NCBI RefSeq assembly: GCF_030680185.1
Contig: NZ_JAUXVZ010000011.1
Location: 1 to 64,000 of the forward strand
Reading direction: 5' to 3'
DNA length: 64,000 nucleotides
DNA from: Phenylobacterium sp.
GTDB taxonomy: Bacteria; Pseudomonadota; Alphaproteobacteria; Caulobacterales; Caulobacteraceae
Position numbers and translations under genes: made by a program. Position 1 is the first letter of the stretch, and the number at the start of each line of letters is the position of its first letter. Below are positions 27,218 through 36,847 of the stretch, in pieces. Under the pieces are notes generated by a model, which was not told the DNA's origin, did no database searches, and saw only the letters and a program-made list of their open reading frames with translations.

Positions 27218-28921
27218 GTGAGACCAAGCCTGACCATCCGCCCGCCCTCTGAAGACCAACGCCTGGACGATCAACCGGACGCGCGCGCCCCTGCGCCGCA
27301 TCTGGATCTGGCGGGTCTTGGCTTCTGGTGGAGCGCAGCCTGGCTGGCGGTGACCGCGGCGGGGTTCGTCTTCCTGATGGGCGGCGGCGGCCCGACGGCC
27401 AGCATGATCGCCCTGCTGCTTGGCGCTGCGCCGGCCCTCATGGATGTCGTTCTGGGCGCCATCGGCAAGGCGCCGGCCGACCGGCTGCGGCTGATCCTTT
27501 GGACCCTGGGACCCGGCGCGGCGGTCTTCCTGACGGGCGGCGCCCTGGGACCGCTGGGCGTCTGGCTGCTCGCGCCCCTGGCCGCGGCGGCCATGGTCGG
27601 CCGCATCCCGCTCATCGCGCCGGCTGGCGCGGGCGCCCTGGCCATACTTGGCTTTGGTCTGCTGATCAGCCTGCTGCGCTCCTCCCCGGTGTTGCCAGAC
27701 CTGACACGGGGCCTTCTGGCCACGGTGGCTATCGTCACCGTCGCTGGCGGACTTGGCCTGGCCTTGCTCAGCCTGCTGCGCCGGGTGGAGCGCCGCGACC
27801 GCCGCCGTCAGGCCGAGGTCGCCCGCCTGCGCCGATTGCTCGACGATCAGCCGACCCAGTTCATCGAGGTGGGGCCGGAAGGGACGATCCTTGGCGTCTT
27901 CGGCCCTGATCTGGCGGGCCAGGGCCTGACCGGCCAGATTTTCTCGGCGCTGGCCGGCCCCGACCATCGTCAGGATCTCGCCATCGGCCTGCAGCGCGCC
28001 CGCCGCGAAGGCCACGCCGAACTGGCCTTTGCGCCGTTCGCCGATCCGAAGGGCTGGCTGGAGGCGCGCCTGAAACGCACCGGCGCCATGCAGGTGATGG
28101 TCGTGATCTCCGACGCCCGCGCCCGGCGCGACCACGAGGCCGAGCTGGAGGCCGCCCGGGCCGAGGCGGAGGCGCAGAACACCGGCAAGTCCCGCTTCCT
28201 CGCCAATATGAGCCACGAGCTGCGGACGCCGCTGAACGCCATCATGGGCTTTTCCGACATCATGCGCTCGCGGCTGTTTGGCCCCTTGCCCGACCGCTAC
28301 GGCGAGTATGCCGAGCTGATCCACGAGTCCGGCCGCCATCTGCTGGACCTGATCAACGACGTGCTCGACATGTCGAAGATCGAGGCCGAGCGGTTCGAGC
28401 TGAGCCGCGAAGAGTTCGACGGCCGCGAGGCGATCAACGCTGTTCTACGCCTGATGCGCGGCCAGGCCGACCGCGCCGGCGTCCAGCTTCGCGGCGTCCT
28501 GCCTAAGGATATGCTGGAGATCGACGCCGACCGCCGGGCCCTGAAGCAGATCGTCCTGAACCTGATTTCCAACGCCCTGAAATTCACCCCACGTAATGGC
28601 GCCGTCACGGTGGGGCTGCAGGCCGCGGGGGACATGATGGAACTGGTGGTGGCCGACACCGGCATCGGCATGAGCGCCGAGGACCTGGCCCGGATCGGCC
28701 GGCCCTACGAACAGGCGGGCGACGCCGAGCGACGGGCCGCGGGCACCGGCCTTGGCCTGTCTCTGGTGCGCAGCTTCGCCGAGCTGCATGGGGGCGAGAT
28801 GTTCATCGAGAGCGCCGTCGGCGAGGGCACCACCGTCACCGTCCGGATGCCGGTGCTGATCCCGGCATCGGACGCGGCCGAGGCCAGACCCGCGGCGGCG
28901 GCCGAGGCCTCCGCCCTCTGA
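27218..28921 (+). CDS. divJ: DivJ-like membrane histidine kinase
   Basis: A 567-residue kinase starting at GTG. The N-terminus carries about six membrane helices (about 35-190), then a PAS-like region (about 205-300), HisKA with H333 in NMSHELRTPLNAIMGFSDIM and a HATPase domain with LISNAL, DTGIGM and GTGLGLSLV. The HisKA text SRLFGPLPDRYGEYAELIHESG and the domain order fit DivJ, the kinase that phosphorylates DivK and PleD at the stalked pole in Caulobacter. The assignment to DivJ rather than another PdhS kinase is likely but not proven. Confidence 0.7.
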   Translation: MRPSLTIRPPSEDQRLDDQPDARAPAPHLDLAGLGFWWSAAWLAVTAAGFVFLMGGGGPTASMIALLLGAAPALMDVVLGAIGKAPADRLRLILWTLGPGAAVFLTGGALGPLGVWLLAPLAAAAMVGRIPLIAPAGAGALAILGFGLLISLLRSSPVLPDLTRGLLATVAIVTVAGGLGLALLSLLRRVERRDRRRQAEVARLRRLLDDQPTQFIEVGPEGTILGVFGPDLAGQGLTGQIFSALAGPDHRQDLAIGLQRARREGHAELAFAPFADPKGWLEARLKRTGAMQVMVVISDARARRDHEAELEAARAEAEAQNTGKSRFLANMSHELRTPLNAIMGFSDIMRSRLFGPLPDRYGEYAELIHESGRHLLDLINDVLDMSKIEAERFELSREEFDGREAINAVLRLMRGQADRAGVQLRGVLPKDMLEIDADRRALKQIVLNLISNALKFTPRNGAVTVGLQAAGDMMELVVADTGIGMSAEDLARIGRPYEQAGDAERRAAGTGLGLSLVRSFAELHGGEMFIESAVGEGTTVTVRMPVLIPASDAAEARPAAAAEASAL

Positions 28922-29824
28922 TCAGCGGGCGGCCACCTGCAGGAAGGCGCGGCCGGCGGCGAAGTCTCCGACTTCCACATAGGCCCGACGGACGGCCGGC
29001 CCCTGCGAAAACAGAAACTCGATGGCCACGGCCTCCCGGGGATCCAGGGCGGCCAGACGAAGGGCGGCCTCGTCGGGGAATCGGAAGGCCCAGCCCGGGC
29101 CCATCGTCTCGGGGCGCAGATCGAGGCCGGCCTTGCTGCGGGCCACGGCGGCGTAGGTTCGGCGGGCGCCTGCCGGGGGAAGGCGCCGGGCCAGGTCCTG
29201 GTCGCCCCGCAGATCCAGATAGGGGCGGGCGGCGCGGCCTTCATCCCGCAGGACCAGGCGGGCGGCATAGGGGGTACGACCGTCGGCGAAGCTCGCCAGG
29301 GCCAGCAGCACCGGGCGGCTGTCGCGGCCGGCCAGGCCAAACACCATCTCGCCGCCGGCGAAGTCCGTCTGCTGAGCCAGCCGCCAGCGGTGGATCTCTG
29401 CGCTCGAGGTCCGATCGGCCCGCCAGTCGGCGGTTTCGCCGGGATAGGTGATCTGCCGCAGCCGCGCGAAACCCTGGAAGGCGCTGCGCACATGGGCCGC
29501 AGCTTCGGTCACGTCGGCGGCGTCGCAGATGACGGTGGCGGCCGAAGCCCGCGCATGGGCGTCGGCCTTCGAGAGTTGGTCCGGCGTGGCGCCGCCGCGC
29601 ATGGCGGCGTTGCGGGTCTGGACGCGGCCAGCCTCAAGGGCGGCGCGCAGGCCAGCGTCGAAGAAGCCGCAGCGGCGATCGGCGGCGGCCATGGCGGTGC
29701 GCTCGATATAGAGATCCAGCGGTCCGGCGACCGCCGCCATCGGTGCGGCGAGCATCCCCGCCGCAGCCATCGACCCCATCCATCGAGACGCCCGACGCTG
29801 CGCGGTGTCGCGCTTGATCGTCAT
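28922..29824 (-). CDS. Exported hypothetical protein
   Basis: A 300-residue protein with a basic N-terminus and a signal peptide (about residues 14-33, ending AAVAG). The mature part has a helical N-terminal half (YIERTAMAAADRRCGFFDAGLRAALEAGR) with cysteines that may pair (C52-like and VICDAAD) and a strand-rich C-terminal half. No family was recognised. It converges with divJ with no space between stops. Confidence 0.75.
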   Translation of the reverse strand: MTIKRDTAQRRASRWMGSMAAAGMLAAPMAAVAGPLDLYIERTAMAAADRRCGFFDAGLRAALEAGRVQTRNAAMRGGATPDQLSKADAHARASAATVICDAADVTEAAAHVRSAFQGFARLRQITYPGETADWRADRTSSAEIHRWRLAQQTDFAGGEMVFGLAGRDSRPVLLALASFADGRTPYAARLVLRDEGRAARPYLDLRGDQDLARRLPPAGARRTYAAVARSKAGLDLRPETMGPGWAFRFPDEAALRLAALDPREAVAIEFLFSQGPAVRRAYVEVGDFAAGRAFLQVAAR

Positions 29825-29983
29825 GCGTCCATCTCGTTTCTTATGCGGCTCTGTGGCCTTTCACCCACTTTGGGGGCCGAGCCGTTGTCGTTCGGTTAGC
29901 AGCCAGAACTTTCCTGCCGCCACGCCTCAGGCGCTTGCGGGGCGCGGCGGCCCATGCCCTAAGCGGGGCCGGAGGGACAAGAC

Positions 29984-30316
29984 ATGATCCTGTCGACTGA
30001 TGTCTGGGCCGCCGCCCTGATCCGCCGCGCTGAACTGTCCGGCGGCTTCGGCGTCGTGGCCCGCAAGGGCGACGCCCGGGCCGGCGCGGTCCTGGTCAAG
30101 GCGGTGAACCTGTCGGACAAGACCGTGCGGCTCTATACCGAGGCCACCCGCGGCGACGGCGAGCAGATCTGGATGCGCCCGACCATGGCCACCGAGGAGC
30201 CCGAGGTCGACGCCTATATCGCCCGCGCCGCCCGCATCGACCCCGACATCTGGGTCGTCGAGGTCGAGGACAAACAAGGCCGCCACTTCCTGACCGAGCC
30301 GGTGGAGGAGGGGTAG
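29984..30316 (+). CDS. DUF1491 family protein
   Basis: A 110-residue protein. VWAAALIRRAELSGGFGVVARKGDARAGAVLVK, the central QIWMRPTMATEEPEVDAYIARAARIDPDIWVVEVED and the ending match DUF1491, small alphaproteobacterial proteins of unknown role. The start MILSTDVW is at a good ATG. It stands alone upstream of the APH-like gene. Confidence 0.9.
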   Translation: MILSTDVWAAALIRRAELSGGFGVVARKGDARAGAVLVKAVNLSDKTVRLYTEATRGDGEQIWMRPTMATEEPEVDAYIARAARIDPDIWVVEVEDKQGRHFLTEPVEEG

Positions 30317-30396
30317 GCTCGCAGCTGCGGCTGGTCTTCAAAGCCGCCGGGGGGCTTGTCAGCATGACTTGTGCGCATTGAGCCCCGCGCTCCGAC

Positions 30397-31449
30397 ATGC
30401 CGTTGTCACCAGCGGCCATCTACAGGTTTGGCCGCGAACCCGACGATGGAGCGAAGGCCGTGCCGCCGATCAAACGCCTGGCCTTTGATGTGAGCCTGGA
30501 CCAGGTTGCGGCCATCCTGGCTGCGTTCGATCCCAAGCTTTCGCCCGAGCGCATTACGCCCCTGCAGGGCGGCAGCACCGAGGTGTATCGCATCGACCTC
30601 ATGGGCGGCGGCGATCCGCTAGTCCTCAAGCTCTATGCCGACGAACCCGCCTGGCGTCCCGGCAAGGAGCGGCGGGTGGCGGAGATGCTGAAGGCGGACA
30701 CGTCGATCACCATCCCGCATTGGCTCGTGTTCGATGAGTCACGCGCCCTCCTGCCTCTGCGCTTCGCTCTCACCACGTGGGTCCCTGGAGCGCCGCTTCG
30801 CCAGTGGTTCGCCGAGCCCGACCTTGACGATGTCTATCGGCAGGTGGGGGCCATGGTGCGGGCGTTCCACACCAGGTCGATGCCGGCCTACGGCTATCTG
30901 CACGATCAGGGTCTCATCGATCCTGAACCGACCAACGCCGCCTACATGACCGGAACCTTTGGGCGCGCCCTGGGCCGGTTCCGCGACCGCGGCGGCGACA
31001 CCGACCTCGCCCGCCGGCTTGAGGAGCTGTTCGCCGAGAACGCCGATGTACTGATGGAGGCTGGCGGGCCGGTGCTGTGTCACGACGATTTCCACCAGGG
31101 CAACATCCTCGCCGAACAGGCTGCAGATGGGCGGCTGCGCCTGACCGGCCTGGTCGATTTCGGTAACGCCCGCTCGGCCGACCGGCTCTTCGACTTAGCC
31201 AAGACGCTGTTCTGCTGCGCCCACGAGGACCCCCGCAGTCCTGGTCCGATCCTGGAGGGCTACGGCGCAATCGACCATCCCGATCCGCAACGCGCCCTGT
31301 GGGTCTATACGCTGCACCACCGGCTGAGCATGTGGGGCTGGCTGACGCGTCTGGGTGACGATGCCGATGGGCCAGGGGGTATCCTGCGCGATCTGCGGGC
31401 CATGGCCGAGCTTGGCCTGGCTTCGGACGCCTTTGAGGCCGCAGGCTGA
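30397..31449 (+). CDS. Aminoglycoside-phosphotransferase-fold kinase
   Basis: A 350-residue protein of the APH/choline-kinase superfamily. LQGGSTEVYRID and LVLKLY form the nucleotide loop and lysine, HDDFHQGNIL is the catalytic loop and LVDFGNARSADRLFDLA is the metal-binding DFG-like segment. It would phosphorylate a small molecule, but the substrate is unknown. The context (DUF1491, hypothetical) gives no hint of a resistance role. Confidence 0.87.
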   Translation: MPLSPAAIYRFGREPDDGAKAVPPIKRLAFDVSLDQVAAILAAFDPKLSPERITPLQGGSTEVYRIDLMGGGDPLVLKLYADEPAWRPGKERRVAEMLKADTSITIPHWLVFDESRALLPLRFALTTWVPGAPLRQWFAEPDLDDVYRQVGAMVRAFHTRSMPAYGYLHDQGLIDPEPTNAAYMTGTFGRALGRFRDRGGDTDLARRLEELFAENADVLMEAGGPVLCHDDFHQGNILAEQAADGRLRLTGLVDFGNARSADRLFDLAKTLFCCAHEDPRSPGPILEGYGAIDHPDPQRALWVYTLHHRLSMWGWLTRLGDDADGPGGILRDLRAMAELGLASDAFEAAG

Positions 31450-31540
31450 GCCGTACGGTCCATTAACCGGTTTCGTCCACCGAACCGAAAGCCGCGCGGG
31501 CGCAGGATCAACCCTCCCCGAACAGTACAGGTGCGTGGCG

Positions 31541-31921
31541 ATGCTCTTCCTCATGAACGACGTGGTCCTCGATCTCGCCGAAATGAAGCTGACGCCGCGC
31601 CTCACGGCCGACCGGTTTCGGGCGCTGTCTTTCCCGTCGATCATGCGCATGGGCCAGGAACTCTATGCCGAGACGCCGTTGCTGCACATCGAGCGCCCCA
31701 ACCGCGCCATGCGCCTGGCGTCCCTGATCCAGGCCAAGGCGCCGACCATCACCGGCGCCCTGTTCGTGGTTCCAGGCTTCGACGCCGACCCGCAGGAGGT
31801 GACCATCCGCTTCGCCGAGCTCGGCCAGTCGGCCCTGGAAGACCTCAAGACCCGCCAGGACGAGGGCGACCTCGACATGCTGGCCTGCGACCGCCAAGTC
31901 TGGCGCCGGCTGGCGGCCTGA
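31541..31921 (+). CDS. Conserved hypothetical protein
   Basis: A 126-residue soluble protein starting MLFLMNDVVLDLAEMKLTPR. It reads as a helical N-terminal half and a strand-helix C-terminal half (ITGALFVVPGFDADPQEVTIRFAELGQSALEDL). No known motif was recognised. A second ATG four codons in is a possible start. It lies 58 bases before prfC on the same strand. Confidence 0.7.
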   Translation: MLFLMNDVVLDLAEMKLTPRLTADRFRALSFPSIMRMGQELYAETPLLHIERPNRAMRLASLIQAKAPTITGALFVVPGFDADPQEVTIRFAELGQSALEDLKTRQDEGDLDMLACDRQVWRRLAA

Positions 31922-31979
31922 AGCCCGTCTGAGACGCGCGCCGTTTGCGTCTGAGGGCCGCGCGCGCTAACCCGCGCCC

Positions 31980-33575
31980 ATGACTCAATCTCCCGCCGCC
32001 CAGGCCGCGCGCCGCCGCACCTTCGCGATCATCTCCCACCCCGACGCCGGCAAGACTACGCTGACGGAAAACCTGCTGCTGGCCGGCGGGGCGATCCGGG
32101 CGGCCGGCCAGGTCCGCGCCCGCGGCGAGAACCGCCGCACCCGGTCGGACTGGATGAAGATAGAGCGCGAGCGGGGCATCTCGGTCTCGGCCAGCGTCAT
32201 GACCTTCGACCACGAGGGTTTGATGTTCAACCTGCTCGATACGCCGGGACACGAAGACTTCTCCGAAGACACCTATCGCACCCTGACGGCGGCCGACGCC
32301 GCGGTCATGGTGCTGGACGCCGCCAAGGGGATCGAGCCGCAGACCCTGAAGCTGTTCGAGGTCTGCCGCCTGCGCGACATTCCCATCGTCACCTTTATCA
32401 ACAAGATGGACCGGGAGGCGCAGGACCCCTTCGAACTGCTGGACGAAATCTCCACCAAGCTGGCGCTGGACCCTGCGCCGCTCTACTGGCCGGCGGGTTC
32501 GGGCGGGCGGTTCAAGGGCATGGTCGACCTGCGCCGGGGCCGCTTCCTGCCCTTCGCCAAGAAGACCGCCGACGACGACGGCCACCCTGACCCCATCGCC
32601 TTCAAGTCGAACGCGGTGGTCTCCTATCTCGACCCCGAGGAGCAGGCCGAGGTGGAGGAGGGCTCGATGCTGGTGCAGGAGGCCTCCAAGCCCTTCGACC
32701 CGCAGTCCTTCCTGGAAGGGCATATGACGCCGGTCTTCTTCGGCTCGGCCCTGCGCAAGTTCGGGGTCGCCGAGCTGCTGGAGGGCCTGGGGTCATACGC
32801 CCCGCCGCCGGACACCGTGCCGGCCGTTCGCAGCGGGGAGGCGATCCACGTCGCGCCGGGCGACCGGGAGGTCTCGGGCTTCGTGTTCAAGATTCAGGCG
32901 AACATGGACCCCAACCACCGCGACCGGGTGGCCTTCCTGCGCCTGACCTCGGGGCGGTTCACCCGGGGCATGAAGCTGAAGGTGCAGAACACCGGCCGCC
33001 AGCTGTCGGTCAACTCGCCGATCATGTTCTTTGCGTCTGACCGGGAGCTGGCCGAGGAAGCCTTCGCCGGCGACGTCATCGGCATTCCCAACCACGGGGT
33101 CCTGCGGGTGGGCGACAGCCTGTCGGAAACCGGGACCCTGCGTTTCGCCGGCCTGCCCAACTTCGCTCCGGAAATCCTGCAGCGGGTTCGGGTCAAGGAT
33201 CCGCTGAAGGCCAAGCACCTGAAGAAGGCGCTGGAGGGCCTGGCCGAGGAAGGCGTGACCCAGCTATTCCGCCCCAATATCGGGGCCGACTTCATCGTCG
33301 GCGCCGTCGGCCAGCTGCAGTTCGAGGTCATGGCCGACCGCCTCGCCAACGAATACCAGCTGGAGGTCGCCTTCGAGCCGGCCCCCTATGCCGAGGCCCG
33401 CTGGCTGGGCGGCGAGAAGGCCGACGTGGAGGACTTCGCCGGCAAGCATCGCGGCGCCATGGCCAGCGACATCGACGCCCAGCCGGTGTTCCTCGCCAAG
33501 TCCACCTGGGAGATCGGCTATGTGGCCGAGCGCTATCCCAATGTGCGCTTCGAGCGCTCCAAGGAACGGGCCTGA
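31980..33575 (+). CDS. prfC: Peptide chain release factor 3
   Basis: A 531-residue translational GTPase. SHPDAGKTTLTE (G1), the DTPGHEDF (G3) and NKMDR (G4) motifs are in the N-terminal domain, then EF-Tu-like domain 2 and the RF3 C-terminal domain. RF3 recycles RF1 and RF2 from the ribosome after termination. Normal length. Three bases separate it from the RsmC-like gene, so the genes form an operon. Confidence 0.98.
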   Translation: MTQSPAAQAARRRTFAIISHPDAGKTTLTENLLLAGGAIRAAGQVRARGENRRTRSDWMKIERERGISVSASVMTFDHEGLMFNLLDTPGHEDFSEDTYRTLTAADAAVMVLDAAKGIEPQTLKLFEVCRLRDIPIVTFINKMDREAQDPFELLDEISTKLALDPAPLYWPAGSGGRFKGMVDLRRGRFLPFAKKTADDDGHPDPIAFKSNAVVSYLDPEEQAEVEEGSMLVQEASKPFDPQSFLEGHMTPVFFGSALRKFGVAELLEGLGSYAPPPDTVPAVRSGEAIHVAPGDREVSGFVFKIQANMDPNHRDRVAFLRLTSGRFTRGMKLKVQNTGRQLSVNSPIMFFASDRELAEEAFAGDVIGIPNHGVLRVGDSLSETGTLRFAGLPNFAPEILQRVRVKDPLKAKHLKKALEGLAEEGVTQLFRPNIGADFIVGAVGQLQFEVMADRLANEYQLEVAFEPAPYAEARWLGGEKADVEDFAGKHRGAMASDIDAQPVFLAKSTWEIGYVAERYPNVRFERSKERA

Positions 33576-33578
33576 GCC

Positions 33579-34487
33579 ATGGACGCCCAGGGTCTCTACG
33601 GCCTGCCGCCGCGGGATCTGGTTGAGCCGCCGGCCGGCGCCATCCAGTTCTCGCCCCTCATCCCTGGGGCCGAGGCGCTGGACGGCCTGGCCGACCAGTC
33701 CCTCGATCACCTGACCATCCTGGCGCCGCCGGGCACGGTGGAGCGGCGCTACGTCCTGGCCCAGGGTCTGCGCGCCCTGAAGATCGGCGGAACGATGACG
33801 GCGCTGGCCCCCAAGGCCAAGGGCGGCTCGCGTTTGGCCAAGGAGCTCAAGGCCTTCGGGCTGGAGGTCGCCGAGGACGCCCGGCGTCATCACCGCATCT
33901 GCGACGCGGTCCGCATCGAAGGTCTCGACCTGACCGAGGCCCTGGCCGACGGCGCGCCGCGGCTGTCGCCCGAGCTTGGCCTCTGGACCCAGCCCGGCGT
34001 TTTCAGCTGGGACCGGATTGATCCGGGCACCGCCCTGCTGCTCAGCCGCCTGCCGGCGCAGGCCGGGGCCGGCGCGGACCTGGGGTGTGGGCTGGGCGTC
34101 CTGGCCCATGGGGTGCTGGCCTCGCCCGCCGTCACCCGCTTGACCCTGGTCGATATCGACCGCAGGGCCGTGGAATGCGCGCGGCGCAATGTGAACGAAC
34201 CCCGGGCCGAGGTGGTCTGGGCCGATGTCCGTCTGGGCGCGGCAGGCCTGAAGGACCTGGACTTCGTGGTCATGAACCCGCCCTTCCACGACGGCGGAGC
34301 CGAGGACCGAGCGCTGGGCGCAGCCTTCATCGCCGCCGCCGCCCAGGCCCTGCGGTCGGGGGGCAAGCTGCTGATGGTGGCCAACCGCCATCTTCCCTAC
34401 GAGGCGGCGCTGCGCGACAGCTTCGGGACCAAGGTCAAGCTCGTCGTCGAGGAGGGCGGCTACAAGCTCTATGAGGCGCGCCGTTGA
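33579..34487 (+). CDS. RsmC-like 16S rRNA guanine methyltransferase
   Basis: A 302-residue protein with a two-domain RsmC/RlmG-type layout: a degenerate N-terminal domain (about 1-150) and a class I SAM-dependent domain (about 150-300). The SAM motif GADLGCGLGVLAHG and the catalytic NPPFHDGG are visible. Members methylate the exocyclic N2 of guanine in rRNA; G1207 of 16S rRNA is the RsmC target. The partner genes prfC and an RsuA-like synthase support a ribosomal role. Confidence 0.88.
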   Translation: MDAQGLYGLPPRDLVEPPAGAIQFSPLIPGAEALDGLADQSLDHLTILAPPGTVERRYVLAQGLRALKIGGTMTALAPKAKGGSRLAKELKAFGLEVAEDARRHHRICDAVRIEGLDLTEALADGAPRLSPELGLWTQPGVFSWDRIDPGTALLLSRLPAQAGAGADLGCGLGVLAHGVLASPAVTRLTLVDIDRRAVECARRNVNEPRAEVVWADVRLGAAGLKDLDFVVMNPPFHDGGAEDRALGAAFIAAAAQALRSGGKLLMVANRHLPYEAALRDSFGTKVKLVVEEGGYKLYEARR

Positions 34488-35218
34488 GCAAGCTGCCGAT
34501 GGCCAGGCTCGATCGCCTGCTGGCCAATCTGGGCTATGGGTCAAGGCGCGAGGTTCACGCCCTGGTCCGCAAGGGCGCGGTCATCTTCGATGGCGCGGCG
34601 GTGAGCGATGGCGGGCTCAAGGTGCCGGTGGTGGCCGACCTGCCAAGCCGGATGACCATCGAGGGCGCGCCGGTCGATCCCCCGGCCCCCTTGACCCTGC
34701 TGATGCACAAGCCCCTGGGCGTGGTCTGCTCCCACCGGGAGCCCGGCCGCAGCGTCTATGAGCTTTTGCCCCGGCGCTGGCGGGCGCGGACGCCTGGACT
34801 CTCGACCATCGGGCGCCTGGACCTGGACACCACGGGCCTGCTGCTGATCACCGATGATGGCCCGCTGCTCCACCGGGTGATCTCGCCCCGCAGCCATGTG
34901 GCCAAACGCTATGTGGCCAGCCTCGCGCGGCCCCTGCGCGGTGACGAGGGCGAACTCTTCGCCGCCGGGACCCTGATGCTGGAGAGCGAGACCGAGCCGC
35001 TGGCGCCGGCGGTGCTCGAGCCCCTGTCGCCAACCAAAGCGCGGCTGACCATCACCGAAGGCCGCTATCATCAGGTGCGCCGCATGTTCGCCGCCGTGGG
35101 CAACCATGTGGAAGCTCTGCATCGCGACCAGATCGGCGGGCTCACCCTGCCTGACGCCTTGGGGCCGGGTGAATGGCGCATTCTGACCCTTGAGGAACAG
35201 GCGGCCATCTTCGCGTGA
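34484..35218 (+). CDS. RsuA-family 16S rRNA pseudouridine synthase
   Basis: A 244-residue enzyme with an N-terminal S4 RNA-binding domain (MARLDRLLANLGYGSRREVHALVRKGAV) and a catalytic domain whose active Asp is in the GRLDLDTTGLLLITDDG motif. LVTNDG-type RsuA proteins modify U516 of 16S rRNA. The TTG start at 34484 overlaps the preceding stop (TTGA) and has GAGG about 9 bases upstream; an ATG at 34499 is also possible. It ends a three-gene translation operon. Confidence 0.92.
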   Translation: MSKLPMARLDRLLANLGYGSRREVHALVRKGAVIFDGAAVSDGGLKVPVVADLPSRMTIEGAPVDPPAPLTLLMHKPLGVVCSHREPGRSVYELLPRRWRARTPGLSTIGRLDLDTTGLLLITDDGPLLHRVISPRSHVAKRYVASLARPLRGDEGELFAAGTLMLESETEPLAPAVLEPLSPTKARLTITEGRYHQVRRMFAAVGNHVEALHRDQIGGLTLPDALGPGEWRILTLEEQAAIFA

Positions 35219-35303
35219 TCCGGGACGGCTGCCTCTGAAAATGGGACGGATTGACGGGCGTTTTGCTCTAGGCGCGCAAGGTTCCGTTAACCATCTTCAA
35301 GAG

Positions 35304-35318
35304 TTAATGACTTGTTAA
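35304..35318. promoter_or_regulatory. Candidate CtrA box (TTAA-N7-TTAA)
   Basis: TTAATGACTTGTTAA is a perfect TTAA-N7-TTAA, the core of the CtrA binding site in Caulobacterales, 87 bases upstream of the next ATG. A further half-site TTAAC lies at 35287-35291. CtrA is the master cell-cycle regulator in this group, so cell-cycle control of the downstream gene is inferred. Confidence 0.6.
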
Positions 35319-35404
35319 TTGCCGCGGCTCCGGCTTTGCTCTGTCTCACCTGAACCCGCGCGGGCCGTCCCGCGGCGGGACTCTGATGGACGGAGTATCG
35401 CGGC

Positions 35405-36784
35405 ATGTTCGAGTTTGGCCGGGAGCTGAAGCGTATTTTCGGCGGGCAGGGCGCCTGGGGGCCCACCCGTGACGGCCTGGCCGGCGGCGACGCGGCCCTG
35501 CTGGAACTGCTCGACCTTTCCCTGCTGCGCAACGAAGGCAAGGCCGCCGATGTGGCTGCCGGTCGTATCAGCGCCAAGGACAAGCCCCAGCGGCGGCTCG
35601 AGGCCGCCATCGTCTGGCGCGAAGTTGCCCGCCGTTCCGGCGACGCCGCCACCCTGCGCAAGGCCGCCGCCCAGGCCGAGGCCGCGGCCACCGCCTTCGA
35701 CCGTCACCGCCGCCCCGACGGCTGGGCCCGCGCCCGCTGTGAACAGGCCTACTGCGCCCTGCTGGGCGCCGAACTGTTTGGCGAAGAGGGGCTGAACGCC
35801 GCCGCCGAGCTTGCCTTCCGCGAGGCCCGCGAAGCCGCCCGCGGCGGTCTGGCCGCCCCCCTGGCCGAGGTCGGCCTGGCCCTGATCGAGGGCCGCCGCC
35901 GCATGGGTCTGGGCGACGCCCAGGCCGCCCGGGTCACCGCCGCCCGGTTCTCCGCCCCCATCGCCGCCCTGCAGGCCCTGGCGCGCCGCTGTTCGGCCGC
36001 CCACCTGCTGATCGCCGAGGCCCGCACCCTGCGCGCCGACATGCTGGCCGGTTGGGGCGCCCGGTTGAAGGATCCCGACCTGCTGCAGATGGCCCTGGAC
36101 GAGGCCGACGACATCGCCGAAGGCCTCGACGGCGCCTATGAGCCCCTGGCCCATGCCCGCGCCGCGGCCCTGCGGGGCCAGATCCTGGCCCTGATGGGCG
36201 AGGTCAGCGGCGATATCGAGCAGATCCTGGAAGCCGTCACCCTGCTGGCCGATGTGGTCGAGGACCTGACCCGTGACCACAGCCCCCTGGATTGGGCCCG
36301 AGCCCAGGCCGCGCTCGGCCTGGCGCTGCAGATTCTCGGCGACGCCACGGCCGGCGAGCGGGCCTATGAGCAGGCGGTGACCTGCTATGAGCGCGCGGGC
36401 CTGGTGCTGGCCGATGCGCCGGCGCTCGCCCTGCGGGCCGAAGCCTCGAATGGCCGCGCCATCTGCCTGGCCCGCTCTGCGGAACTATCTGGCGACCTGG
36501 CGGTGCTGGACGCCGCCGAGGCCGCCTTCAAGATCGAGCTGTCGCATCGTCGCGCCGGCGTCGATCCCGTCAGCTGGGCCCTGGCCCAGGTCAATCTGGC
36601 GCGGATCTATGAGGCGCGGCTGGACATCACCGGCAAGGACCGCGGCGAACGCGCCTCGGCGGCCTTGGCCCTGCAGGCGGCCCTCGATGTCTTCGCCGAA
36701 GAGGGGCTGCGCTCCTTCACCCTGATCGCCATCGACGCCATGGAGCGCTTGCGCGTGCGGGTCGCGCCGCGCGACGGCGTCTGA
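35405..36784 (+). CDS. TPR-like helical repeat protein
   Basis: A 459-residue soluble protein of almost continuous alanine-rich helices. Segments with the W-A-x-x-x-x-x-x-L-G/A spacing of tetratricopeptide repeats recur: PLDWARAQAALGLALQILGD, VSWALAQVNLARIYEARLDI and PDGWARARCEQAYCALLGAE. No catalytic motif or signal peptide is present, so it is probably a scaffold. It begins after a candidate CtrA box and is followed by a TonB-like repeat protein. Confidence 0.78.
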   Translation: MFEFGRELKRIFGGQGAWGPTRDGLAGGDAALLELLDLSLLRNEGKAADVAAGRISAKDKPQRRLEAAIVWREVARRSGDAATLRKAAAQAEAAATAFDRHRRPDGWARARCEQAYCALLGAELFGEEGLNAAAELAFREAREAARGGLAAPLAEVGLALIEGRRRMGLGDAQAARVTAARFSAPIAALQALARRCSAAHLLIAEARTLRADMLAGWGARLKDPDLLQMALDEADDIAEGLDGAYEPLAHARAAALRGQILALMGEVSGDIEQILEAVTLLADVVEDLTRDHSPLDWARAQAALGLALQILGDATAGERAYEQAVTCYERAGLVLADAPALALRAEASNGRAICLARSAELSGDLAVLDAAEAAFKIELSHRRAGVDPVSWALAQVNLARIYEARLDITGKDRGERASAALALQAALDVFAEEGLRSFTLIAIDAMERLRVRVAPRDGV

Positions 36785-36847
36785 AAAACGGGTATCGAAT
36801 CCGTCAACAACCCTTGGTAGGCTTCCTCGGCTTTGGAGGACGCGCCA

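Noticed and set aside
30397..31449. Antibiotic resistance by the aminoglycoside phosphotransferase-like gene
   Set aside because: Only the kinase fold is seen. Many such proteins phosphorylate ordinary metabolites, and the context is not that of a resistance island.
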